From UBA1672 sp964587815 (GTDB lineage: Bacteria > Pseudomonadota > Alphaproteobacteria > Micavibrionales > Micavibrionaceae), in contig CAZPMH010000031.1 of the NCBI GenBank assembly GCA_964587815.1, forward strand, positions 1 to 19,579: DNA of 19,579 nt. The letters are read 5' to 3'. Positions 1-7,319 of the stretch are shown here, in pieces. Both the position numbers and the translations under genes were made by a program. Numbering within the stretch: position 1 is the first letter of the stretch; each line of letters opens with the position of its first letter. The notes under the pieces are model-generated. The model was not told the origin of the DNA, searched no databases, and saw only the letters and a list, made by a program, of their open reading frames with translations.

Positions 1-62
1 ACATCACCTTAACAATACACCATCAACTGTCCAACTTGTGCTGACGGGGTACAGTTGAAGGC

Positions 63-296
63 ATGTCTCTATATGCTCTCACAGTTTCAAGAGAACGGGT
101 TTTGTCAAAAACATCAAAAAAACTGAAAAAATGGGGGCTGCCCTATTCTTTTGTAACACATCGCTTCCCTTATGACTTAGCCCAAAAAGGAATTCCAACC
201 TATGCACATACCGTGAATTCTCAGGAAGAGTGGGAAAGCTTGCATAATATAGGTGTGTCAGAAATATATACTGACTGGTTGACCGTTAGCAATTGA
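63..296 (+). pseudogene. C-terminal remnant of a glycerophosphodiester phosphodiesterase-like gene
   Basis: The 77-residue frame has the look of the last part of a GDPD TIM barrel. Near residues 42-74 it reads GIPTYAHTVN, then a short helix, then GVSEIYTDWL, matching the family's closing strand-helix-strand (vyvhTVN ... GV.giyTDw). Intact enzymes of this family hydrolyse glycerophosphodiesters to glycerol-3-phosphate and an alcohol, and are typically about 240 residues or more, so the catalytic N-terminal part is absent. The same frame is open only from base 45, with a TGA at 42-44. The neighbouring frame 2-58 reads VQLVLTG before its own stop and could be the upstream piece after a frameshift. 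The ATG at 63 is therefore probably not a true start. The gene runs into the left edge, so what lies beyond is unseen. It lies 55 bp upstream of another broken envelope gene. Family call moderately sure, broken state likely. Confidence 0.5.
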
Positions 297-351
297 CTAT
301 AAACTTTGGCTTTAATATAGATTTAAAAAATATAAATGGTGTTCTTTAATT

Positions 352-1574
352 GTGATAATTCAAAATATTTTAAAATATATCCTGATATATCTGGCTCTTT
401 TCTTTGTATTCTTATCCTTATGGCTGGAGCGAAAATTTGGATCAGTAAGCCTTTCTCAACTTTTATTTCACACAACGCTTTTTTCTGATGGCCTTTTTAC
501 AGCTGATCCCGAATATATAAGTAGCTTTATTCGTTCTGTATTGCTCGCGAGTGTGTATGCCGCAGTCGGGATTTACGTTTTGGAGTCGCTATTTTATCAA
601 AAAAAACGAGAGCGGTTAACATCATCTATCAGAGTGTTTTTTAAGCCCTTCATTTGGGTTTTCAAGAATACAATTCTTAAACTCAAAATCCCTACAATTC
701 GAAAGTCAAACGGATTTTCTGTGTCTTTAAGTCTGCTTTTATTTGTCTTGAGCTTGTCATGCTTTCTATACAGTCTTAATGCTTTTTCGAGTGTAAGAAC
801 TCTTTTTACAGAACAGACTGATCAAATTGACAATTTTGCACCTTTATATACCGCCCCCAGTGATGTGACTCTACCGTCAGGTCAGCCGAAAAATTTAGTG
901 CTTATATATGTTGAAAGTTTAGAAAGCGCCTATTCCAATCCAGATTTGGTGGGCAGTGGCTGGAAAAAGGATATCAAAAACAGCATTTTAACCAATGGGG
1001 ATTGCATGATGATGATTTGTTTCAAGAAGCCAAGCTAAAGCTAAGTGATTTAATGCAAGAAGACCAACCTTTCAACCTGACTCTTTTGACTGTTGATATG
1101 CACCCACCGCATGGATTTTTAAATAAAAAATGCGGAAGGCATGGCCACAAAGGATTTAAAGGTATAATAGAATGTACTGCGCTGCAGACTGCAGATTTCA
1201 TAGACTTTATTGAAAAAAACGGTTGGTCAAATGATATTCAGATCGTTGTTATGGGAGACCATTTGGCATTTGGAGGTGGTCCGCTGAATGAACAATTTGA
1301 TATTTTGGGGTCGGAAAGATCAATTTATAACTTATTCATATCTTCAGATGGGGCATTCAACAAAAAAAGAGAATTTATAACTCACTTTGATATCTTTCCG
1401 ACAATTCTTGAATTTATTGGCTTTGATGTTCCTGATGGTAAAATGGCTTTAGGGTATTCAGGCTTAGATAATGGTAAGAGAGATATACCTGAGAATTATC
1501 GCCAAGACCTTCAAAAAGCCTTGAAAGGGAATAGTGAAGTTTATAAAGCACTCTGGAAACCAAAATCTGATTAA
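352..1574 (+). pseudogene. LtaS/OpgB-type membrane sulfatase (phosphoglycerol transferase family), internally deleted and frameshifted
   Basis: Two frames together make one damaged gene. Frame A (GTG start at 352, stop at 1036-1038) has about three membrane segments followed by the first sulfatase-fold strand, NLVLIYVESLESAY, whose Glu is a metal ligand in this family. Frame B is continuous with the rest of the fold. It reads NQWGLHDDDLF from base 990, then DMHPPHGF and the metal-binding MGDHLAFGGG, and ends at 1574. The family normally has a long segment between those two blocks that carries the nucleophilic Thr (the wTiagm region). Here the blocks are almost adjacent and out of frame, so the active-site residue is missing. 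Intact members move phosphoglycerol-type groups onto membrane-bound or periplasmic polymers. Annotators may call two proteins, 352-1038 and 1002-1574 (TTG start). A sequencing error would not explain the missing block. Confidence 0.75.
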
Positions 1575-1765
1575 TAAGCGGCAATTCAAGGCGTTCAAAA
1601 GCAGCGACAGGTATCATCAGGCACAAAATATTGGCGCTGTGCAGCTATTGCCAAGTGCTTCTTCCAAAGCGCTAAAATCTCAAAAAAATCAGTTCGAGAT
1701 ATCTCTCGGTACATTTCAGGGCTCCCCATCTAATGCGGCGTTTTTCCTGTAGTTGTAAGGCGTTT
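1575..1765. other. Intergenic stretch between convergent genes, no recognised content
   Basis: These 191 bases lie between the broken sulfatase and the convergent mntR gene. An open frame runs across them on the plus strand (1534-1752), but it starts inside the sulfatase in another frame and resembles no family I know. No strong hairpin followed by a T run is visible. The stretch could hold a relic of something older, but nothing supports a specific call. Confidence 0.4.
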
Positions 1766-2209
1766 TTAGAATTTAAAATCTTTCATGATTTTTAGCGTTT
1801 CTTCGCTGATGTGGTGCTCGATGCCCTCTGCGTCGAATTCGGCTGTTTCGGGATTAACGCCGAGGCGGATGAGAAAGTCCAATACGATTTGGTGGCGTTC
1901 TTTGCATTTTGCGGCGAGCTTTTCGCCTTTTGTGGTCAAAAAGATTGAGCGATAAGGCTGGCTTTCAATATAGCCCTCCTCTTGCAGGCGGGAGAGCATT
2001 TTGCTGACGGTCGGGTTTGCGACGCCCAGACGTGCCGCAAGGTCGCTGGCACGGGCTTCTTTTTGTACGGCGATTAGATCGGCAATCAGTTCGACATAAT
2101 CTTCCGTGGTTTCTGTTTGGTGCGCCTCTCGCACGCGGTTGAACCAACTGGCTTGTGTTTCCGGATCCGCCAGTGTTACTTCATGCTTCTTTTGTACTTT
2201 ATTCGGCAT
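1766..2209 (-). CDS. mntR: Manganese-responsive transcriptional regulator MntR (DtxR family)
   Basis: This 147-residue protein matches the proteobacterial form of MntR along its length. The N-terminal winged helix (about residues 36-95) includes the recognition-helix stretch LGVANPTVSKMLSRL. The metal-binding and dimerisation part holds the expected ligands D37 and E40 (DYVELI), H106 (ERHQIV), and E128, E131 and H132 (DAEGIEHH). With Mn(II) bound, family members repress manganese uptake genes. The ATG at 2209 is chosen because a clear AGGAG sits 7 bases upstream and the protein then begins like known MntR. A longer frame to 2290 is possible but lies inside the permease gene. The start overlaps the end of the permease gene by 11 bp, so mntR is the last gene of the uptake operon it probably controls, which gives autoregulation. 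The short N-terminal extension ahead of D37 is usual for the proteobacterial type. Confidence 0.93.
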   Translation of the reverse strand: MPNKVQKKHEVTLADPETQASWFNRVREAHQTETTEDYVELIADLIAVQKEARASDLAARLGVANPTVSKMLSRLQEEGYIESQPYRSIFLTTKGEKLAAKCKERHQIVLDFLIRLGVNPETAEFDAEGIEHHISEETLKIMKDFKF

Positions 2210-3050
2210 AAGGAACTCCTTTCGTTTCGTTGCTGAGCCCCTTGCTGAAGAAGAGCGCCAACATGAATAATACGGCTTGGATGACGACAATCAGCGGGGC
2301 GGTTGCTGCATCCATGTGAAAGCTTAAGATCGTTCCGACAAGGCAAGATAATATTGATGCTGATAACGCGATGATCAACATTTTATCAAATGAGCGGGTA
2401 AGTAAAAAGCCGATAGCGCCCGGGGCTATTAACATGGCTATAACCAAAATAATGCCTGCGGCCTTTAATGATGAGACGATTGTCAGCGACAGTAAAATCA
2501 ACAAACCAAAGTGAAGAATGCGAACAGGCAGCCCGATCACAGCAGCGTGGGCAGGGTCAAAACAATAAAGCATCAAATCCTTGCGCTTGATCAACATGAT
2601 CGCGGAACAGAGTGCCGCAATACTCCCTGCCTCTATCAAATCTGCCTTAGAAATTCCGAGCACATTTCCAAATAAGACGTGGAGCAAATGTATATCGCTT
2701 TCGATTTTAGATAATAGTACCAAGCCAAAAGCAAACATGCCCGAAAATACGATCCCCATGACGGCGTCTTCTTTTACGCGACTATTTTGCTTTAGGTACC
2801 CTGTGGACAGCGCGCAGAACACACCGGCAAGGAAAGCTCCTATCGCTAGCGGTATACCGATGACATAGGCGATGGCCAAACCGGGCAAAATAGCGTGCGA
2901 CACGGCATCGCCCATTAATGACCACCCTTTTAAAATCAAAAAGCATGAGAAAATTGAACAGACGCAGGCAATCAGGACGGACATGATCAGTGCGCGTTGC
3001 ATGAATTCATAAGAGAGTGGCTCTGTCACAAATGTGATTATGCTATCCAT
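2199..3050 (-). CDS. sitD: Mn/Fe ABC transporter permease, second subunit (SitD/MntD-like)
   Basis: This is an inner-membrane permease of the ABC-3 family, 283 residues, with about eight hydrophobic segments. Early in the protein it carries the family hallmark LKGWSLMGDAVSHAILPGLA. Later it has the coupling-type stretch VIGLPVRILHF and the conserved AGIILVIAMLIAPGAIGFLL. It would pair with the preceding permease to form the channel for Mn(II)/Fe(II). The ATG at 3050 is preferred over an upstream start at 3098 because it gives the usual family N-terminus (short polar start, then EPLSYEFM). It also overlaps the previous gene by only 8 bp, as expected for translational coupling. The last 11 bases overlap mntR. 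The gene is a diverged paralogue of its upstream neighbour, as in sitC/sitD. The symbol is by family and operon position; metal specificity follows from the binding protein. Confidence 0.88.
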   Translation of the reverse strand: MDSIITFVTEPLSYEFMQRALIMSVLIACVCSIFSCFLILKGWSLMGDAVSHAILPGLAIAYVIGIPLAIGAFLAGVFCALSTGYLKQNSRVKEDAVMGIVFSGMFAFGLVLLSKIESDIHLLHVLFGNVLGISKADLIEAGSIAALCSAIMLIKRKDLMLYCFDPAHAAVIGLPVRILHFGLLILLSLTIVSSLKAAGIILVIAMLIAPGAIGFLLTRSFDKMLIIALSASILSCLVGTILSFHMDAATAPLIVVIQAVLFMLALFFSKGLSNETKGVPYAE

Positions 3051-3885
3051 GGATTGTCGCCCTTCTTTTAACAAGCCCGTATTTCGGTGCAAAAACAAAG
3101 GCGACCAGGAAAATGAGAGTTTGAAAGGAGACGATCAGCCCCCCCGGGTTGGCATCAAGAAAGTAGCTGGCGTACGCGCCTGCTGCGCTGGTTACGCTTC
3201 CCAAGCTGACCGCGATGATGATTAATCGGTGAAATTTGTCTGTCAGCAAATACGCCGTTGCCCCCGGCGTAATAACCATAGCAATCACAAGGCATGCCCC
3301 GACTGTTTGCAAAGCCGCGACGCAGGCCGCGCTTAACAACGTGAAAAACAGGATTTTAAGACCGTTTACGGGAATTCCGATACTACGCGCATGTTTTTCA
3401 TCGAAGAACACCGCCATGAGATCTTTCCACTTCAAGAGAAGAGCAACGAAGCAGACAATCGAAATAATAACCACTTGAATGAGATCATAATCAGAAATGG
3501 CGAGAATATTGCCCAAAATGATGGCTTGAATGTTTACTGCTGTCGGGTTTATTGACACCATCAGGAGGCCTGCCGCAAAAAAAGACGTAAATATCAGGCC
3601 TATAACGGCATCCTCTCTTAGCTTTGTTTTCTGTTTGATCATAACCATACTTAGCGCGGCCAAGAGCCCGGTAAAAAACGCCCCGATCGCATAAGGCAGA
3701 GCCAAAAGATGTGCCAGAGCAACGCCGGGCACGATGGAATGTGCCAACGCATCCCCCATCAACGACCAACCTTTGAGCATCAAGTACGCAGATAAAAACG
3801 CACACACACCGCCCACAAGCGCACTTACCCATATGGCCTTAACCATATAGTTGTAAGCGAAGGGCTCGAGAAGATATTCAATCAT
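3043..3885 (-). CDS. sitC: Mn/Fe ABC transporter permease, first subunit (SitC/MntC-like)
   Basis: ABC-3 family permease of 280 residues with about eight membrane segments. It shows LKGWSLMGDALAHSIVPGVA near residues 36-55, the cytoplasmic RSIGIPVNGLK segment and VGACLVIAMVITPGATAYLL towards the C-terminus. Together with the next gene's product it would form the metal channel driven by the ATPase encoded just upstream. The ATG at 3885 gives a start MIEYLLEPFAYNYM, which matches the usual SitC N-terminus, and overlaps the stop of the ATPase gene (8 bp, bases ATGATTGA). ATGs at 3897 and 3921 are also in frame and cannot be excluded, but they would lie further inside the ATPase gene. No separate ribosome binding site of note is seen, which fits translational coupling. 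Confidence 0.88.
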   Translation of the reverse strand: MIEYLLEPFAYNYMVKAIWVSALVGGVCAFLSAYLMLKGWSLMGDALAHSIVPGVALAHLLALPYAIGAFFTGLLAALSMVMIKQKTKLREDAVIGLIFTSFFAAGLLMVSINPTAVNIQAIILGNILAISDYDLIQVVIISIVCFVALLLKWKDLMAVFFDEKHARSIGIPVNGLKILFFTLLSAACVAALQTVGACLVIAMVITPGATAYLLTDKFHRLIIIAVSLGSVTSAAGAYASYFLDANPGGLIVSFQTLIFLVAFVFAPKYGLVKRRATIHG

Positions 3886-4744
3886 CTTTACCGCCATGCG
3901 ATGTGATTTTTTCGCCGCCACGCTCCCCGTATAGAACTAGCGGACGTTCATCGTCAGTTAGAACGGTGATGCCGCGCTGATCCTCATCATCATGCAGATC
4001 TGCCCCGACAAGCTGGTGGTGGCGCAACATGCCGCCGAAGGCTTTGGCAAGGTTTTCTTGTGTGAATGTTGTTTCGACAGGCCCGTATGCAAGCAGCTCT
4101 TTATTGATCAGTATGACTTCATCACAAAAGCTTGGGACGCTACCAAGATTGTGTGTGGAGACTAAAATCAGGTGATCTTCTGCCGCCAAAGAGCGGAAAA
4201 GGGTAATCAGCGATTCTTCAGTTTTGATATCAACACCTGTAAAAGGTTCATCCAGTAATATAATCTTTCCGCCTTGTGCCAAGGCACGGGCAACGAACAC
4301 CCTCTTTTTTTGGCCACCGCTTAATTCGCCGATCTGGTGGTTTTTATAGGCACTCATCCCGACACGTTCCAGCGCTTGTTCAACCACTTGCCTGTCTTCC
4401 TTCGATGCGCGGCGTAAAAAGCCCATATGCCCAAAGCGCCCCATCATGACGACATCTTCGACCAGGACGGGGAAGTTCCAGTCCACCTCTTCGGTTTGGG
4501 GAACATAGGAGACAAGATTTTGCCTTAGCGCCGCGCGAACATCCTGCCCCATAATTTTAACGCTGCCGTTTGTCGGTTTGATAAAGCCCATGATGGCTTT
4601 AAACAGCGTGGACTTCCCTGCGCCATTAACGCCAACCAGCCCGCAGATCGTGCCGCTGTGAAGATTACCGCTTACGTTTCGAAGGGCAGTGTGACCATTT
4701 GGGTAGGTGACGCTAATATCCTTCAGCTCTATGACATCGCTCAT
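3878..4744 (-). CDS. sitB: Mn/Fe ABC transporter ATP-binding protein (SitB/MntB-like)
   Basis: This 288-residue cytoplasmic ATPase energises metal uptake through the two permeases encoded after it. Motifs appear in order: Walker A GVNGAGKST at 38-46, Q-loop at Q83 within SYVPQTEEVDW, signature LSGGQKKR at 141-148, Walker B IILLDEP at 161-167 and the H-loop histidine at 198 (STHN). The VPQTEEVDWNFPV stretch and the following VVMMGR are typical of the Mn/Fe/Zn subfamily. The protein is somewhat longer than the roughly 250 residues of a minimal member. The extra C-terminal part from about residue 240 contains an acidic and His-containing stretch (HHQLVGADLHDDEDQ) of unknown use, which could be a metal-sensing or simply variable tail. 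The start lies 9 bp after the binding-protein stop. Confidence 0.92.
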   Translation of the reverse strand: MSDVIELKDISVTYPNGHTALRNVSGNLHSGTICGLVGVNGAGKSTLFKAIMGFIKPTNGSVKIMGQDVRAALRQNLVSYVPQTEEVDWNFPVLVEDVVMMGRFGHMGFLRRASKEDRQVVEQALERVGMSAYKNHQIGELSGGQKKRVFVARALAQGGKIILLDEPFTGVDIKTEESLITLFRSLAAEDHLILVSTHNLGSVPSFCDEVILINKELLAYGPVETTFTQENLAKAFGGMLRHHQLVGADLHDDEDQRGITVLTDDERPLVLYGERGGEKITSHGGKDD

Positions 4745-4753
4745 ACGGTTGCT

Positions 4754-5674
4754 CTATTCGTTGCCAAGGGCATTTTTGAAACCATCGGCGATGGTGTTTG
4801 TGGTGACCGTCAACAGGTCAAGATATGTAGGCACTTTGCCATCAGGTTCGCTGAGTGAGTCGACATAGAGAACACCGCCATATATTGCACCTGTTTCGGA
4901 GGCCACCTGTTTTGCCGCTTTATCAGAAATGGTGCTTTCGCTGAACACGACGGGAATGTTTTTTGCGCGCACTGTATCAATGACCTTGCGCACCTGTTGC
5001 GGTGTGCCTTGTTGATCTGCATTCATTGGCCAGAGATAGACTTCCCGCATGTTTAAATCTTTCGCGAGATAGCTAAACGCGCCCTCACTGGTGACGAGAT
5101 AGCGCTGATTTTCGGGAATATCGCTTAAGGTTTTTTTCAAATCGGCTTTGATGGCCTTGACCTGTTCAGCATACGCCTTTGCATTCGCATTGTATGTTGC
5201 TGCATTTTTAGGGTCCATTTCTGCGAAGGCCTTGCGGATATTTTCGATATAGATTAGTGCGCTTTGCGTCGACATCCATGCGTGCGGGTTTGGTTTTCCC
5301 GTGTATGGCCCTTCGTAAATTGATAGCGGCTCAACCCCTTCGGAGACGATAACGCTCGGCACATTATTCACATCAGTCAGAAAACGTTCGAACCAGCGTT
5401 CGAGGTTCAGCCCGTTCCATAAAATGACATCTGCGCCCTTTGCGCGCACAATGTCCTGCGGTGTTGGTTGGTAGTCATGGATTTCCGCGCCGGGCTTGGT
5501 AATCGACTCAACGATCGCAGCATCACCTGCAACATTTTGCGCAATATCGGCAATCACGGTAAAGGTGGTGACAGCCTTAAATTTTTCCGCTGCGAGGGCT
5601 TGGCTGCTTATGCAGGCCATCGTTATAAGTCCAAAGGAAAGGATCAGATGTTTTTTGAAATGTTTTATTATCAT
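4754..5674 (-). CDS. sitA: Mn/Fe ABC transporter periplasmic binding protein (SitA/PsaA-like)
   Basis: This 306-residue cluster A-I solute-binding protein is the first gene of the uptake operon. The N-terminus is a signal peptide (basic start, hydrophobic core, cleavage probably after SSQALAA at residue 29). The four metal ligands of the family can be placed at H66 (GAEIHDYQPT), H131 (NPHAWM), E197 (SEGAFSYL) and D272 (YVDSLS). The Glu/Asp pair in the second half, and the lack of a His-rich acidic loop after the first His, indicate the Mn(II)/Fe(II) type (PsaA, SitA, MntA) rather than zinc-binding ZnuA. It captures the metal in the periplasm and hands it to the two permeases. The ATG at 5674 is preceded by an AGGAGTGC-type ribosome binding site. 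A promoter with a palindromic operator lies about 60-85 bp upstream. Confidence 0.92.
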   Translation of the reverse strand: MIIKHFKKHLILSFGLITMACISSQALAAEKFKAVTTFTVIADIAQNVAGDAAIVESITKPGAEIHDYQPTPQDIVRAKGADVILWNGLNLERWFERFLTDVNNVPSVIVSEGVEPLSIYEGPYTGKPNPHAWMSTQSALIYIENIRKAFAEMDPKNAATYNANAKAYAEQVKAIKADLKKTLSDIPENQRYLVTSEGAFSYLAKDLNMREVYLWPMNADQQGTPQQVRKVIDTVRAKNIPVVFSESTISDKAAKQVASETGAIYGGVLYVDSLSEPDGKVPTYLDLLTVTTNTIADGFKNALGNE

Positions 5675-5726
5675 AGGCTTAGAGCACTCCTTATTTTTAG
5701 GATAGGCGATTATTTTTAGCCTGACA

Positions 5727-5759
5727 ACATAAAATTAGCAATTGCTAAAATCATGACAA
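5727..5759 (-). promoter_or_regulatory. Candidate sigma-70 promoter of the sit-mntR operon
   Basis: On the minus strand, TTGTCA (plus-strand 5754-5759) matches the -35 consensus at five of six bases. An AT-rich stretch (TAATTTTAT) follows 16-19 bases later and may serve as a weak -10. The MntR-like palindrome occupies the spacer. The exact -10 cannot be fixed by eye. Confidence 0.45.
5735..5748. promoter_or_regulatory. Perfect 14-bp palindrome, candidate MntR operator of the sit operon
   Basis: The bases TTAGCAATTGCTAA form a perfect palindrome 61 bp upstream of the sitA start. The inverted TAGC....GCTA core resembles the operator described for proteobacterial MntR, as I recall it. It sits immediately downstream of the candidate -35 hexamer, where a bound repressor would block RNA polymerase. 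With mntR as the last gene of the same operon, this is the natural target. The palindrome is seen directly; the factor is inferred. Confidence 0.7.
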
Positions 5760-5820
5760 ATGTTGTTATTGGGTAGCACTTTTGTGCACTAGATTTAAGA
5801 GACATAGACAAAGTATAGCC

Positions 5821-6525
5821 TCAGCTGTTTCCGGAGCCCTTTTTGAGGACTCTAACAAGTTCATAAAGAATGAAAATTATTAGCTCAAAAGCCCAAATCA
5901 ACGGAACAACAATTAAGAAAATCGATGTGTAATAGATAATATAAAAAGATATTGCATAAGATGCAGGTATTAATGAGAACAGAAAGATATATAATTGCGG
6001 AATAAAGGGGCTGCGAATATCCCTGTCTTTGCGGATGTACCTCTTCTCAAAATTCACAATAGATATTATGAGCACGGTGGAGCAAAATAAAACTATAAAA
6101 ATATCTAGCACCCTCCATGCAACAAGATATAGTTTTTCAAACAAAATTTTGTACTTCCAAGAACGAAGAGCTGCATCGAGGCTACGTTCGCTCATAAGCT
6201 CTACTTCACTACTTGTACTCCAATCATCGTCTCTTAATTGATAAATGGTACCTTGATCATCCTCTCTATTTGACCAAAGTATACTAAGCCTCAATGTTTT
6301 TAAATCAAGCTTGGTTGCGTCTCCAATAGTGTAATGAGGTATACATCCTTCATATGTTCGAAAATCAATGGTGACTTTGAAACCTTCAGTACATTCGGCT
6401 TCTTCGCAGTCACCAACTATGACACTAGTCGGGTCACCGCAAGATAGGGCATAAGCGAAAGAAGGAAAAAACAGTGTTATAAGTAATACTACTTTTAAAA
6501 ATCCACCCATACTCCGTCTTATCAC
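5821..6525 (-). CDS. Hypothetical exported protein with three C-terminal membrane segments
   Basis: I do not recognise this 234-residue protein. It begins with a signal peptide (RR in the n-region, hydrophobic core, likely cleavage near SFAYA at residue 26). A polar stretch of about 100 residues follows, with four cysteines close to the mature N-terminus (C29, C40, C45, C61), which could form two disulfides outside the membrane. Three long hydrophobic segments follow in the second half (about 132-157 and two between 175 and 225), and the C-terminus is a short basic tail. The GTG at 6525 is one possible start; the ATG at 6510 is equally plausible and still leaves a complete signal peptide, and neither has a well-spaced ribosome binding site. 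It lies 68 bp downstream of the tRNA-Lys gene on the same strand and may be read from the same transcript. The local sequence is more AT-rich than the neighbouring core genes. Confidence 0.65.
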   Translation of the reverse strand: MIRRSMGGFLKVVLLITLFFPSFAYALSCGDPTSVIVGDCEEAECTEGFKVTIDFRTYEGCIPHYTIGDATKLDLKTLRLSILWSNREDDQGTIYQLRDDDWSTSSEVELMSERSLDAALRSWKYKILFEKLYLVAWRVLDIFIVLFCSTVLIISIVNFEKRYIRKDRDIRSPFIPQLYIFLFSLIPASYAISFYIIYYTSIFLIVVPLIWAFELIIFILYELVRVLKKGSGNS

Positions 6526-6593
6526 TTACGTGGCTCAGCTGCAACGATAAGGCTTTGAAGCTTAATAAGTATTTGATTTATATAGCAGGAAGA

Positions 6594-6669
6594 TGGTGAT
6601 CGCTGAGAGATTCGAACTCTCGACCTACTGATTAAAAGTCAGTTGCTCTACCGGCTGAGCTAAGCGATC
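6594..6669 (-). tRNA. tRNA-Lys (anticodon UUU)
   Basis: Read on the minus strand, a 76-nt cloverleaf is complete. The acceptor arms GATCGCT and AGCGATC pair fully, the discriminator is A, and the terminal CCA is encoded. The D-loop reads AGCTCAGCCGGTAGAGC, the anticodon loop CTTTTAA carries TTT, and the T-arm reads TCGAGAGTTCGAATCTCTC-like with the TTCGA loop. It reads AAA/AAG codons. It lies between coaD and a hypothetical membrane protein, all on the same strand. Confidence 0.97.
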
Positions 6670-6746
6670 TTACCAAATGATACGGATATCTCCGCAAGAT
6701 GTGCGCGTACCATATGTATTTACGCAGCTAAGGTCAAGATTTTCCT

Positions 6747-7262
6747 TCACTCTTTTTTGAATTTTTTCTTGAGGGCAGCTTCGACTTGTGGCGTCACGAA
6801 ATCAGACACATCGCCGTCAAGGCTGGCGATCTCTTTGACGAAGGATGATGAGACGAATTGCCACTTATCAGCAGCCATGAGGAATAGCGTTTCGATATCG
6901 GGGTCGAGTTTCGCGTTCATGCCCGTCATTTGGAATTCATATTCAAAATCAGAAACAGCGCGTAACCCCCTGAAAATGAAGGACGCCCCTACATTCTTAG
7001 CAAAATCCACAAGAAGGCAATCGAAGGATTGAACCTCAATCTCACAACCGATATTGCTCATATTTGCGATGTCGGCCTCTATCATTTCTCTGCGCTTTTC
7101 ATGTTTGAAGAGAGGGTTTTTCTTATCACTGCTGGCGACGACGACAATCAACTTATCAACTGCGCGGCTGGCGCGGCGGATCAGGTGCAGGTGTCCCTTG
7201 GTGACGGGGTCAAATGTACCGGGATAGACGCCGACCGTGTATTTTGCGTTTTTTTCTGTCAT
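6747..7262 (-). CDS. coaD: Phosphopantetheine adenylyltransferase
   Basis: This 171-residue enzyme adenylates 4'-phosphopantetheine to dephospho-CoA, the penultimate step of coenzyme A synthesis, in the cytoplasm. The nucleotidyltransferase fold is marked by YPGTFDPVTKGHLHLI near residues 13-28, where TKGH stands for the (H/T)xGH motif. The conserved FRGLRAVSDFEYEFQM lies in the middle, and the SSSFVKEIA segment near residue 140 corresponds to the ISSTxVRE motif. Length is about the family norm. The start at 7262 has only a weak AGAG-type binding site, but the motif position leaves no other choice. The gene is on the same strand as gyrA, as often seen in alphaproteobacteria, but is separated from it here by a small gene on the opposite strand. 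Confidence 0.96.
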   Translation of the reverse strand: MTEKNAKYTVGVYPGTFDPVTKGHLHLIRRASRAVDKLIVVVASSDKKNPLFKHEKRREMIEADIANMSNIGCEIEVQSFDCLLVDFAKNVGASFIFRGLRAVSDFEYEFQMTGMNAKLDPDIETLFLMAADKWQFVSSSFVKEIASLDGDVSDFVTPQVEAALKKKFKKE

Positions 7263-7319
7263 TTTAATCTCTTATAAAATTTTATATTTTAGTCTCTCAC
7301 AAGCAAAGGATATAATTTT

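Noticed and set aside
1414..1752. Overlapping short frames on both strands at the end of the broken sulfatase, considered as an insertion-sequence remnant.
   Set aside because: No transposase motif, terminal inverted repeat or target duplication could be recognised; the plus-strand frame starts inside the sulfatase in another phase.
1766..5674. Zinc uptake system (ZnuABC with Zur) as identity of the ABC operon.
   Set aside because: The binding protein has the Glu/Asp ligand pair and lacks the His-rich loop, there are two different permeases, and the regulator carries MntR-type ligands rather than a Fur-family fold.
5776..5792. GCAC-TTTT-GTGC inverted repeat upstream of the sit promoter as a second operator.
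   Set aside because: The arms are only four bases long and do not resemble the 14-bp palindrome nearby, so chance is likely.
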